Shown piece by piece: positions 33,222 to 40,697 of a stretch of DNA of 64,000 bases. Location of the stretch: contig NZ_JBEWYP010000008.1 in the NCBI RefSeq assembly GCF_040566555.1, forward strand, positions 124,001-188,000. Reading direction: 5' to 3'. Both the position numbers and the translations under genes were made by a program. The stretch comes from Sediminicola sp040566555 (GTDB lineage Bacteria; Bacteroidota; Bacteroidia; Flavobacteriales; Flavobacteriaceae). A model generated the notes under the pieces. It had not been told where the DNA came from. It did no database searches and was given only the letters and a program-made list of their open reading frames with translations. The number at the start of each line of letters is the position of its first letter. Position 1 is the first letter of the stretch.

Positions 33222-33535
33222 TATTAGAATTGAAAAAAGGTGCTCAAAACAGACAATAAAGAATTTATGACACCTTGATTATAGATTACTTAATGAATAT
33301 TAATTTAGTGATTTTCAGTATGATATCCATGTCCAATTATGGTTTAGGGCAAAGAAAACATCATTAGGGGCATTTTTTGGGACAAGGAAGAAAATGTTCC
33401 TTAGAACGCCTTGTCTTTTGAGAATTTGCACGATTCTATTGATGTGGATCGTGTCAATCTGATTATTATTCGAGCACGATTTAGGAACGTTAATTGACTA
33501 AATTACATACTATGTATAATAAAATGAATACCATC
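33222..33535. other. Intergenic region before the second ArsC-like gene
   Basis: 314 bp without a convincing gene. It contains a loose inverted pair GACAAGG/CCTTGTC (33383-33389 and 33411-33417) and a degenerate TTGAT-N4-ATCGT sequence (33439-33452) that lacks a correctly spaced -7 element. I see no clear promoter. Confidence 0.3.
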
Positions 33536-33916
33536 ATGGGAACAATCGCCAAAGATGATCAACAGTTGACAATATACTTCAATTCGGAAAGTACAATAGG
33601 CAAACAAACACATGCCTATATCACCGCTTCTTCAAAAGAAATTAGAGCCATTGATATTTCCAAGGAAAACCTTACTGGCACGCAATGGGCAGAACTGGCC
33701 GATAAGTTGGGAGTAGACCTTTCGGATCTTATAAATACTGAACACCCAAAGTTTACGGATACCTACGGGGAGGAAGATGTAAAATTGGAGGAGCACGATT
33801 GGATAAAAATTCTACAAGGAGAACCGGCAGTGATTACCTGGCCCATTGTGATCAATGGAAACCAATTTTTGCTTATAAAAAATCCTTCAGACGTTGTGAA
33901 ACATATTAATGATTAA
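33536..33916 (+). CDS. ArsC/Spx-fold protein lacking cysteines (paralogue of 14077-14445)
   Basis: A 126-residue ArsC/Spx-like protein with no cysteine at all. It aligns from its first residues with the product at 14077-14445 (MGTIAKDDQQLTIYFNSEST versus MGEIATSERQITLYYSSKST), which is why I choose the ATG at 33536 over earlier starts at 33512 and 33524. The catalytic Cys position is Ser/Thr in both copies. It has ENLTGTQWAELADKL and a late TWPIVINGNQF strand. It is a single gene ended by a strong bidirectional terminator; no FNR-type box is seen upstream, unlike the other copy. Confidence 0.72.
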   Translation: MGTIAKDDQQLTIYFNSESTIGKQTHAYITASSKEIRAIDISKENLTGTQWAELADKLGVDLSDLINTEHPKFTDTYGEEDVKLEEHDWIKILQGEPAVITWPIVINGNQFLLIKNPSDVVKHIND

Positions 33917-33926
33917 TTTAAGCGCA

Positions 33927-33959
33927 AAAAAAAACCAACCTTATCGGTTGGTTTTTTTT
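33927..33959. terminator. Bidirectional terminator between convergent genes
   Basis: CCAACC (33935-33940) and GGTTGG (33946-33951) pair around TTATC, and the stem continues with eight A:T pairs, giving A- and T-runs on both sides. It serves the ArsC-like gene on the plus strand and the AraC gene on the minus strand. Confidence 0.88.
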
Positions 33960-33971
33960 CTTGAAGATGAA

Positions 33972-34994
33972 TTAACCTGTTATTGCCAAAGTATTTTGGT
34001 GGTCTTGATATTGTTTTGGGCTACAATTATATTTTTCTTTAAAAATCTTAGAAAAATAACTTCTACTGGTAAGTCCAACTGTATATACCACCTCAGAAAT
34101 ATTTAAATCTGTAGTTTTGATCAAGTGTTCTGCCGCTTCTACACGTACATTTCTGATAAAATCAGTCACGGTTCTTTCGTGCATTAATTTAAATCCTTCT
34201 TGTAATTTAGCCGGAGAAAGACCAGACTTATTACTTAAGTACTTTAAGGTATATTGAATTTCTGGATAGTTTTTTATAAACTCAGAAATTTCACGCACGT
34301 CTTCCATTTCTCTCTTGGTAAGTGTTCCACGGTTGCTTTCAAGGCTTTCCAAGTCATCGGAATGCTGTTGAATCTCCATTGCGAGTATCATGTGAACTAT
34401 TCCTTCGATCAACAAGCTCCTTACAATACCTTTTTGTGTGATTGCTGAAAGTTGTTGAATTTTATCGGCTATCCTTAGGTTATATGATCCTGTATAAAGG
34501 AAATTGCCGTTTTCTTTTTTCGGGAAAAATGTTTCCGTCAAAGTAGCATTTAGTTTATGGTAAGAAAGAGATTTATCATCTGTACTTACAACTATGGTAG
34601 AAATTTTATAATGTATGTCCTTATTAAAATGAAATACATTATTCATTTTAGAATTGGTCGTTACAATCCCAGTTTGAAATTTCTCCAACTTGGTTTTTTC
34701 CCCTTCAACACCAAAACTATGCACCAAATGTCCTTTAGAACAGTAAGCGAAATAGATTGGACTTGAATTTAGGGTGCTGTTCACCAAAAGGATATCATTT
34801 TTAAAGACAATATCAAATTCAATATAAGAGATGCTCCCTTTAAAGGTAATACCACGAATTAAACCTTCTGCCTTTTCATTGTTCACCGTTAATATTTCCT
34901 CATCAGAATTGCGGGTGATGTCTCCTCCAAAATGATTTTGAAGGTCTAGGAACATATTATTAAGATTTGTTGTTTTTAAATTTATGACTTTCAT
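33972..34994 (-). CDS. AraC family transcriptional regulator
   Basis: A 341-residue regulator from the preferred ATG at 34994 (MKVINLK...); an open frame extends 34 codons further to 35096. The N-terminal 230 residues have no named ligand domain that I recognise. The C-terminal two-helix-turn-helix AraC domain (about residues 245-335) reads LKYLSNKSGLSPAKLQEGFK and TDLNISEVVYTVGLTSRSYFSKIFKEKYNCSPKQY. In Flavobacteriia such proteins often control local stress or uptake genes. Repeated TTGTGTAA motifs lie upstream (35351-35557). Confidence 0.85.
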   Translation of the reverse strand: MKVINLKTTNLNNMFLDLQNHFGGDITRNSDEEILTVNNEKAEGLIRGITFKGSISYIEFDIVFKNDILLVNSTLNSSPIYFAYCSKGHLVHSFGVEGEKTKLEKFQTGIVTTNSKMNNVFHFNKDIHYKISTIVVSTDDKSLSYHKLNATLTETFFPKKENGNFLYTGSYNLRIADKIQQLSAITQKGIVRSLLIEGIVHMILAMEIQQHSDDLESLESNRGTLTKREMEDVREISEFIKNYPEIQYTLKYLSNKSGLSPAKLQEGFKLMHERTVTDFIRNVRVEAAEHLIKTTDLNISEVVYTVGLTSRSYFSKIFKEKYNCSPKQYQDHQNTLAITG

Positions 34995-35126
34995 GATAAA
35001 GTTTTTAAAGTTGACATTATACCCGACTAATCGGTTCAATTTCCTTATATCTGTTAAGGTGTTCAGGATGGACCTTTGTGTAGTTTTTTGCCTCATTGGT
35101 ATAATTAAATACCAGGCAAGACTACC

Positions 35127-35273
35127 CTATTTGTCCAAATTAGAGTCAATAATGGAATGTTGATTTGTCATTCCCATAATAAAATTGTCTGGCATACCTT
35201 TAGAACCGACCTCTTTTTTGCGTACTTGGCCTACTCTGGCAAACTGTTGAAGATTATCTAGATACTTTTCCAT
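35127..35273 (-). CDS. Candidate small protein (48 aa)
   Basis: An ATG-initiated 48-residue frame, starting MEKYLDNLQQFARVGQVRKK and ending SNLDK, with an amphipathic first helix and mixed polar composition that looks protein-like. It precedes the AraC gene on the same strand and could be its small partner or a leader product. There is no homologue that I can name. The long AT-rich gap makes chance possible. Confidence 0.4.
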   Translation of the reverse strand: MEKYLDNLQQFARVGQVRKKEVGSKGMPDNFIMGMTNQHSIIDSNLDK

Positions 35274-35627
35274 AATTAGGTTATTTATTGTGTTAGAGAC
35301 TATAATTTATTTGATAATGTCAAAATTGCGAAAAAAGGAGGCCTTGTCTCTTACACAATTTTTTATTTGTGTTACATAATTCTATTAGTAGATGGGGCAA
35401 TACGGGAGGTAATATTAGGATAGAAAGCTAATGAAGTAGGACTTTATTCAATGTAAGTAACTGAAAATAAGATAATTAGAAATTTATGGGTGCTATTGCA
35501 AAAGAGGGGTAAGTTAGGATATCAACTAAATTGTGTAAAATTAATATTACACAATTTAATGCCCATAGGTGTTCCCTGGTCGTGAAAAAGGAAACAAAAA
35601 AAGAATTTAGAATATGTTTGGATTGTT
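35274..35627. other. Intergenic region between the REC protein and the AraC unit
   Basis: 354 bp with no further gene. Its notable content is the set of TTGTGTAA repeats described separately. No -7 element with convincing spacing was identified by eye. Confidence 0.35.
35351..35557. repeat. Four TTGTGTAA-type motifs as two inverted pairs
   Basis: The pair at 35528-35557 is a perfect inverted repeat: AAATTGTGTAA and TTACACAATTT with 8 bp between. A second, looser pair lies at 35351-35358 (TTACACAA) and 35367-35375 (TTTGTGTTA). Two spaced palindromes of the same word upstream of an AraC gene suggest operators or an autoregulatory region. Confidence 0.55.
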
Positions 35628-36074
35628 TTACAATCTCAATAAAAAGTTTTCCTTATTAAGGTTGGAAGTGTTGTATTGCCAATTTATTTGAAGGACCCTT
35701 TCTATGGCATCTTTCAATTTTGTAAAACTATTGGGTTTATTAATATAAATATTGGCTCCCAAGACGAAGGTATCCTCAATATCTTTCTCAGTAGATGAAG
35801 TGGAGTAGATGGCGATGGACATGGAATCAAGAGCGCTGTTTTCCCTAATTTCCTTTAAACACTGTATCCCATTTTTCACAGGCATGTTTAAATCGAGAAA
35901 GACTACCTGGGGCAGAATTATATTTGGGAGGTTCAAATAATCCATTAGTTCCTGTCCATTGGTGAACAATGACAGTTTGGTTTGGATCTTTATTTCGTCG
36001 ATGGCTTCTTTAAATAAGAATCTGTCATCTTCATCATCATCCGCTAAAGCAACATTAAGGGTTTGAAGGTTCAT
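35628..36074 (-). CDS. Stand-alone receiver (REC) domain response regulator
   Basis: A 148-residue CheY-like protein without an output domain. It has the acidic triad (NVALADDDEDDRF), the phospho-acceptor Asp in VVFLDLNMPVKNG (about residue 61), the Thr/Ser switch in IYSTSS and the Lys in INKPNS. Such proteins commonly relay signals from hybrid kinases in Bacteroidota. It starts 10 bp after the stop of the AraC-type gene at 36085, so the two are an operon. The kinase is not adjacent. Confidence 0.9.
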   Translation of the reverse strand: MNLQTLNVALADDDEDDRFLFKEAIDEIKIQTKLSLFTNGQELMDYLNLPNIILPQVVFLDLNMPVKNGIQCLKEIRENSALDSMSIAIYSTSSTEKDIEDTFVLGANIYINKPNSFTKLKDAIERVLQINWQYNTSNLNKENFLLRL

Positions 36075-36084
36075 GGATGTTTAA

Positions 36085-36654
36085 TTATAAATTGGGTTTT
36101 TGAATACTGTTAGTTCGGCGTTTTTGTATTATTTTCTGAAAAGTAGAAGGGGTGAGTCCCGTGGTTTTCTTAAACTGATAGGATAAATGTGCCACACTAC
36201 TATAATTCAGTTGGTATGCTATTTCTGTTAATGTATAGTCCTTGTTTATGATTAAGCTCTTTGCGTGGTCTATTTTTTTCAAGATCACAAAATTCTCTAT
36301 TGATGAATGGGTGACCTCAGAAAAAACATTCGACAAATAAACATACGAATAATTTAGTTTATCTGACAAATAGCTTGAAACTTTATAGTTTTTGGCTTCA
36401 TCGTCATGAAGAATCATATTGGTGATGGTTTCCTTAATACGCTGTACCAAGGCACTCTTTTGATCATCAATAATTTCAATGCCGTAGGCGGCCAAGGAAG
36501 TAGATAATTTATTTATTTGTTGAGGATCTAGGGGGCGTTCAAATTCAATTTCACCCAGTCCATGTAAACGATAAGGTATGGATAGTTCTGCTAACTGTTC
36601 TTGTAGAACTATCTTACACATGGTATTAAAATCGTATTTTACATTTAATTTCAT
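36085..36654 (-). CDS. Short AraC-type regulator paired with a REC protein
   Basis: A 189-residue regulator with a short N-terminal domain of about 85 residues and a C-terminal AraC HTH (about 95-182): VSSYLSDKLNYSYVYLSNVF, then TLTEIAYQLNYSSVAHLSYQFKK and TGLTPSTFQ. The N-terminal piece (EIEFERPLDPQQINKL) resembles small ferredoxin-like domains seen in similar Flavobacteriia regulators. It is co-transcribed with the downstream REC protein, with 10 bp between. Confidence 0.85.
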   Translation of the reverse strand: MKLNVKYDFNTMCKIVLQEQLAELSIPYRLHGLGEIEFERPLDPQQINKLSTSLAAYGIEIIDDQKSALVQRIKETITNMILHDDEAKNYKVSSYLSDKLNYSYVYLSNVFSEVTHSSIENFVILKKIDHAKSLIINKDYTLTEIAYQLNYSSVAHLSYQFKKTTGLTPSTFQKIIQKRRTNSIQKPNL

Positions 36655-37016
36655 TGGCCTACCCTATGTTTACCCCGACTAAGAGATGGACCACTATAAA
36701 GAGCACATCTGTCTAAGTATTCAACATTTTCGCAAAGATGGTTCTTTTTTTCATAATTATTGCGATTCTGTGGAATTTTCAAACCCAAATAGTCAATGCT
36801 CTATAGGTTATTGAGAAATAAGGAAAGTAGATGTGCTGTGCTCTGCAATCTATTGATATGGAAAACAGGGTAAAATTACATTCTAAGGGTAAGAAACAAT
36901 TGGAATGTATAATTAATTGTTTAATTGAGTCCAATCCCCTGGTTATACTATAAAGGTAAGAGGGGAGTTTATATAAAATAAAATCTGAGGTGGGACAAAT
37001 ATGTAAAAAGTGGCAA
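36655..37016. other. Intergenic region upstream of the AraC-REC pair
   Basis: 362 bp without a convincing ORF. It must hold the AraC-REC promoter. An AT-rich stretch near 36905-36930 has interrupted AATTAATTG/CAATTAATT-type symmetry, but no clear operator or terminator can be called. Confidence 0.3.
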
Positions 37017-37334
37017 TTAAGTTTTGTCGTTTTTTCTAGGGATTTCTTTGAAGAATTCTGCAGCTTCCAGATTAGCCGTTGGTCCGTATCCCATTAGAAA
37101 GGTTCCTTTATTACCTTCCTTGGTTTCTAGTACAAATAAAATAGATAGATCAGATGGATTGCTCATCCCTTCATACCGATGTTCTGCTACAATAAAGATG
37201 TCCTCTGGCGCATAACCAATTTTAGAATCTACATCTACTAATTGCCCATCATGGAACCTATAGCTGTGTGTATATCCTTTTTCTTGGTATTCTTCGATAT
37301 AATTTTTCTCGTTTTTTGCAAATTCCGTCATCAT
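37017..37334 (-). CDS. Conserved hypothetical protein (105 aa)
   Basis: A 105-residue soluble protein with a helical N-terminus and a beta-rich middle: YRFHDGQLVD, DIFIVAEHRYEG, SILFVLETKEGNKGTFLMGYG. The segment resembles small Flavobacteriia proteins sometimes labelled as phosphoribosylpyrophosphate-synthetase-like; I do not trust that name. No catalytic motif is visible. The start may be the second Met (37331). It begins a cluster of minus-strand small genes that look stress-related. Confidence 0.65.
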   Translation of the reverse strand: MMTEFAKNEKNYIEEYQEKGYTHSYRFHDGQLVDVDSKIGYAPEDIFIVAEHRYEGMSNPSDLSILFVLETKEGNKGTFLMGYGPTANLEAAEFFKEIPRKNDKT

Positions 37335-37445
37335 CTGTTCTAAATTTTATAATTAAAAAATTGAAAAAGCGGACAACTCATTTTGCATGGAGTTGCCCGT
37401 TTTCTAGTTTTGGGGGGAACTTTGGCTTCGGGGGAATATTATGTT

Positions 37446-37628
37446 TTAATTATCGTCCGTGGCGTCATCTATTTCGTCTTCCACTTCTTCGGCACCCTCT
37501 TCGATTCCATCACCGACTTCTTCAATACCGTCTTCTATTTTTTCTCCTGCCGACTTGTCTTCTCTACAACTAGTAAATGAAAGAGAAGTAACTAAAAGAA
37601 ACATGAGCATTAAAATTGATTTTTTCAT
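37446..37628 (-). CDS. Small acidic lipoprotein
   Basis: A 60-residue lipoprotein. The signal MKKSILMLMFLLVTSLSFTSC has a lipobox ending at Cys21. The mature 40 residues are almost purely acidic and Gly-rich with a repeated G-x-E-E-x-x-D pattern (IEDGIEEVGDGIEEGAEEVEDE), probably a single amphipathic or disordered chain at the outer membrane. The role is unknown; similar tiny lipoproteins cluster with DUF1328 genes, as here (18 bp away). Confidence 0.72.
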   Translation of the reverse strand: MKKSILMLMFLLVTSLSFTSCREDKSAGEKIEDGIEEVGDGIEEGAEEVEDEIDDATDDN

Positions 37629-37646
37629 ATGTGTTGATTTAAGTGG

Positions 37647-37808
37647 TTAGATTTTTTTTCTACCTGTAATCAAGGAGATTACAAATAGTATAATAAAAAT
37701 AAAAAATAGGATTTTTGCAATACCGGCTGCTCCCGCAGCTATACCTCCAAATCCGAAAACTGCTGCTATAATAGCAAGAATTACGAATGTTACTGTCCAA
37801 CGTAGCAT
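37647..37808 (-). CDS. DUF1328 (YtjA-like) small membrane protein
   Basis: A 53-residue membrane protein starting MLRWTVTFVILAIIAAVFGF and continuing GGIAAGAAGIAKILFF with a basic tail GRKKI. This is the DUF1328 signature: a short first helix, a Gly/Ala-rich hinge (AAGAAGIAK) and a second helix. Members are linked to general and envelope stress. It is below common ORF size limits and easily missed. It lies just upstream of the acidic lipoprotein gene and likely shares its transcript. Confidence 0.88.
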   Translation of the reverse strand: MLRWTVTFVILAIIAAVFGFGGIAAGAAGIAKILFFIFIILFVISLITGRKKI

Positions 37809-38023
37809 AATATTTGTTTTTAGTGATTAGTAAAATATTTTCTTGGGAAAATCTTTCTATCTCCCCGTTATTCAAAGATCAAAAACTCTGGGCGATAGTC
37901 CTGATCCTATCCGATTAAATTTTAGCTCATTAACCCTTTGTGATAGGCGAAGATTAAATTTATGAAGAGAAGCAGGGGTAGGGGGTACGACAATAAAATG
38001 AAGTGAAACTTTTGGAGTGATGG

Positions 38024-38055
38024 AACTTTTATGGATTGGGTATTCCATAAAAGTT
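38024..38055. repeat. Perfect 12-bp inverted repeat downstream of the SRAP-like gene
   Basis: AACTTTTATGGA (38024-38035) and TCCATAAAAGTT (38044-38055) flank an 8-bp loop. It lies 15 bp beyond the SRAP-like gene stop and may act as a terminator or 3' stabilising hairpin, although no clean T-run follows. Confidence 0.5.
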
Positions 38056-38069
38056 TTGTTGGGGTAATA

Positions 38070-38777
38070 CTAATAAGGAACTGGTAGCGTTGCATAAAAG
38101 ACCGGATCCAGCATGCTCTTGAAATTAATGTTCCTATAATAAAACTCTTTGGCAATTGGGAATGCGGTAAAAGTGGATCTATTGTTCCTTTCTATTAAGG
38201 TATCCAAGTCAGAATTCGTGAGTTTATGATCTAACCAATCTGCCTTATGCTCCATGGGAATAATCAAAGGGGCGTTTGGACTTAAATTATGAATATCTTG
38301 GGAGATCCCATTTATTCCTTTCCCAACCAAAATGCTAGTGGTTAAAAATCCATCATATAACGAAGTATATAAACCACCAATCATAAAAGGTTTGTTTTTT
38401 GGAAGATGAACATAATAAGGATATAGTTCGCCCTTGTGTAAATGTGTGACAAAATACCCAGTCACAACAATTAAGCATCTTTTGTGGCCATTTCCATTCA
38501 GCGGTAAAGTGGTGTTGCTTAATTTATCTATTGGGGTGTTAAGTGTATTTTCAATTTGTTGAAAGGTTTCCCAATCGCCGGTATAATTATTTGGCAACAT
38601 ACCCCAAATAGCGAAATTTACCTGGTTCTGATTATCTTCAGTGATAACCGATAAAAGTTCCTCATCCAATCCGTTAATAACGGGACTAGGTAAATGAAGT
38701 CTTGGATATTTTAGGGTAACGCCAAATTCATTTTCTATATCATTTCGTGTTGCAGTATTTGATACCTTATAATACAT
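38070..38777 (-). CDS. SRAP (HMCES/YedK)-like protein lacking canonical catalytic residues
   Basis: A 235-residue protein with the SRAP fold pattern: FAIWGMLPNNY (normally WGLxP), RCLIVVTGYFVTHLH where active proteins have RCLIPxxGFYEW, then PYYVHLPKNKPFMIGGLY and the DIHNLSPNAPLIIP segment corresponding to the His of xHxRMP. Canonical SRAP proteins crosslink abasic DNA through Cys2, but here residue 2 is Tyr (MYYKVSN) and the GFYEW Glu is lost. Only the late His is kept. It may be a DNA or nucleotide binder without crosslinking, or use different chemistry. Confidence 0.75.
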   Translation of the reverse strand: MYYKVSNTATRNDIENEFGVTLKYPRLHLPSPVINGLDEELLSVITEDNQNQVNFAIWGMLPNNYTGDWETFQQIENTLNTPIDKLSNTTLPLNGNGHKRCLIVVTGYFVTHLHKGELYPYYVHLPKNKPFMIGGLYTSLYDGFLTTSILVGKGINGISQDIHNLSPNAPLIIPMEHKADWLDHKLTNSDLDTLIERNNRSTFTAFPIAKEFYYRNINFKSMLDPVFYATLPVPY

Positions 38778-38843
38778 AGAGAATAAATTAGTTAGAAATA
38801 GAATTCATTGTGTTGGTTTAACAACCTTATTCACCAGTGGGAT

Positions 38844-39293
38844 TTAATCCACATCTGCCAAAACCTTGGCTGTTTCTAAATTGGAAAGTATGATATTTTT
38901 TTGTTTGGTAAGAATGCTTGAGGTGGTGGGGGGCAGGTCTTTATCACCAAAAACTTCCTCGTATTCATTTAACGCAGATTTTTCGATTTTTAGGGCCTCT
39001 TCCAACATGGCCTCATCATTATCAATGGATATTGTCGACTTAACATCCATCCAAGCTCGGTGTACAGTGGCAGCGGTGCTTCCACCTTTTTCAACCGATT
39101 GCCCAAACCTTCTGAGCTCTTCTTTTAATTCGTATCCGAAGTCATATCGTTCTTTTGATTTTTTAGCAAAATAAGTTTTCAAGTTGGGATGTTTTGAATT
39201 TCCTGCAGCTTTCAAAAATCCTTTTTCAGCATCAAAGGTCTTTTCTAAAAGGGTGTTCAATTTTCTTGCTACGTCCTCTGTATATGTACCCAT
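38844..39293 (-). CDS. PA2169-type four-helix-bundle protein (DUF2383)
   Basis: A 149-residue helical bundle from the ATG at 39293 (MGTYTEDVARKLNTLLEK); an upstream ATG at 39317 would add eight residues. It matches the PA2169/DUF2383 pattern: LLEKTFDAEKGFLKAA in helix 1, then YDFGYELKEELRRFG, and a late EDEALxxx-type EKSALNEYEEVFGD, giving ferritin-like carboxylates. Function unknown; often stress-induced. It sits in the minus-strand small-gene cluster. Confidence 0.82.
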   Translation of the reverse strand: MGTYTEDVARKLNTLLEKTFDAEKGFLKAAGNSKHPNLKTYFAKKSKERYDFGYELKEELRRFGQSVEKGGSTAATVHRAWMDVKSTISIDNDEAMLEEALKIEKSALNEYEEVFGDKDLPPTTSSILTKQKNIILSNLETAKVLADVD

Positions 39294-39369
39294 GTGTGAA
39301 TTGTTTAAAGCAAACATCAATTAATGTTTTTAGTCCCTAATGATTGTGTATTGAGATACTAAAAATTCA

Positions 39370-39684
39370 TTAGAAGGCAACTTTGTTCCTATTCCTAAGT
39401 TCAATTACTTTTGACTTTAAATTAGTAGTCGAGGTTTTCTCATTATTGTAGCTGTTGCTATAGCTAAATCCCAAGGAATCGCCAATAAAGTTTTGCTTAG
39501 CAGAAATTCTTGAATCGTGTATCCTTGTTTTCTCTGATCTGGACTTCTGATCCTGTACCATATACATATCATCCAACTCATCAAAATCAACCTCAGGCTC
39601 AAAGAATTTCTCTAAGAGAATAAATAAGATGAGGCCAAGTGCAAAACCGCAAATAAAAATGGAAAGTATTTGAATAGTGTTCAT
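39370..39684 (-). CDS. Single-span membrane protein, unknown (104 aa)
   Basis: A 104-residue protein with one N-terminal membrane helix (about residues 5-24, FICGFALGLILFILLEKFF) and a hydrophilic, Ser/Lys-rich tail predicted to be cytosolic. No known domain. The N-terminus resembles small anchor proteins, but nothing indicates a partner. It lies between the PA2169-like and the 125-residue gene on the same strand with gaps of about 75 and 55 bp. Confidence 0.55.
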   Translation of the reverse strand: MNTIQILSIFICGFALGLILFILLEKFFEPEVDFDELDDMYMVQDQKSRSEKTRIHDSRISAKQNFIGDSLGFSYSNSYNNEKTSTTNLKSKVIELRNRNKVAF

Positions 39685-39740
39685 GATCTGTTTATTTAAT
39701 TGATAATTGCTTTTTTAAAACTACTACAGTTAACTTGTTT

Positions 39741-40118
39741 CTAATTTTGAATGATATATAGGTTAGACCCTAATGCTTTTTCGTAATGGAACAATAAGTT
39801 CTCCACTTCCTCCTTTAATCGGAATATCTGATTACTCCAAGTTGAATTATCATTTGCCATTGGATCCAATTCTCCAACACTGCGCATAATACTTTCTCCG
39901 TTTAAATCCATTATATCCGGTTGGTCCGTGTACTTTTTGTTGTTCGGATTCAAAAAGAATGAAGCGCTTACGAAACAGTACACTTCGATCTCATTTTTAA
40001 ATTCTTCTACCAGTCTATTTTTTTTTAAAACATCCCCAGATTCATCCGACAATTCTTCCAAGAGAAATCTAAATCTGTGGTGGCAGGCTGATAGGGTCTC
40101 TATGTAATCCATACGCAT
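39741..40118 (-). CDS. Hypothetical helical protein (125 aa)
   Basis: A 125-residue soluble protein I do not recognise. It is predicted helical (LSACHHRFRFLLEELSDESG, then NEIEVYCFVSASFFLNP and a C-terminal LKEEVENLLFHYEKALG), with paired His in the first helix. A -7-like element TAACTTTG lies on the minus strand at 40181-40188, about 60 bp before the ATG. Function unknown. Confidence 0.55.
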   Translation of the reverse strand: MRMDYIETLSACHHRFRFLLEELSDESGDVLKKNRLVEEFKNEIEVYCFVSASFFLNPNNKKYTDQPDIMDLNGESIMRSVGELDPMANDNSTWSNQIFRLKEEVENLLFHYEKALGSNLYIIQN

Positions 40119-40418
40119 TCCAATTTTAAGAACAGTTACTACCGGCTAACCAATTGATTTTTTAGGTATTTGTCTTAGGACAAAGTTAATTGAGGGAAAT
40201 GGGCAGAAGGTGCTCATTTAGATTTAAGATTGACGCAATCATCTTGAGAAGGGAAGTGTTTAAAAGAATTAAATTTTGAATGATTTGCATTAATATAAAC
40301 CTTGAAATCGCCTTATTTTTGATCATATAATCGATATAATCAGGGATAGGCCGGATTTAGCAGAATTGTAAAAACAATGGGTTTGGCTTAAATTTTAATA
40401 ATTTTTTAATCAAAATAT
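40119..40418. other. Divergent intergenic region
   Basis: 300 bp between two divergent genes. The minus-strand TAACTTTG (complement of 40181-40188) matches TAnnTTTG and could serve the 125-residue gene. I see no promoter with confidence for the plus-strand gene at 40419 and no repeat. Confidence 0.4.
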
Positions 40419-40592
40419 ATGCAAGAGAAAGAAAATGACACTGAAACCGAATTTATTAAAGAGGAAGATAATAATACCCAGCAATTCATTCTTCAAAAGA
40501 ATTCAAAAACAAAAATAGCGGCCATTATAATTACTGTTTTTCTTGTAGTACTAGTTATAGGAATTATAGCATCAGGCTTGTTTATTGGATAG
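40419..40592 (+). CDS. Small single-span membrane protein (57 aa)
   Basis: A 57-residue protein below common size limits. It has an acidic N-terminal half (KENDTETEFIKEEDNN), a Lys-rich stop (KNSKTK) and one C-terminal membrane helix (IAAIIITVFLVVLVIGIIASG) ending close to the stop. The topology is probably tail-anchored with the acidic part in the cytosol. It has its own terminator 37 bp downstream, supporting a real single-gene transcript. Function unknown. Confidence 0.6.
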   Translation: MQEKENDTETEFIKEEDNNTQQFILQKNSKTKIAAIIITVFLVVLVIGIIASGLFIG

Positions 40593-40628
40593 GGGTCTTA
40601 ATAATAAATGATCCTAAGTGAAGCACTT

Positions 40629-40669
40629 GGCGTTTCGTACTAATTAAAGTTACGGGCGCCTTTTTTTTT
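40629..40669 (+). terminator. Rho-independent terminator
   Basis: GGCG...CGTA (40629-40639) pairs with TACG...CGCC (40651-40660) around a small internal loop, followed by nine T. It ends the 40419-40592 transcript and may also stop the convergent nitroreductase transcript. Confidence 0.65.
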
Positions 40670-40697
40670 GAAGAAGAAATGCGAACGCTCGTTCCGC

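Noticed and set aside
33383..33417. GACAAGG/CCTTGTC inverted pair
   Set aside because: The arms are short with a 21-nt loop and it does not follow a gene end in a way that suggests a terminator.
33439..33452. TTGAT-N4-ATCGT resembling an FNR box before the second ArsC-like gene
   Set aside because: The right arm does not match and no TAnnTTTG-like element lies at the 29.5-bp distance that holds for the other sites.
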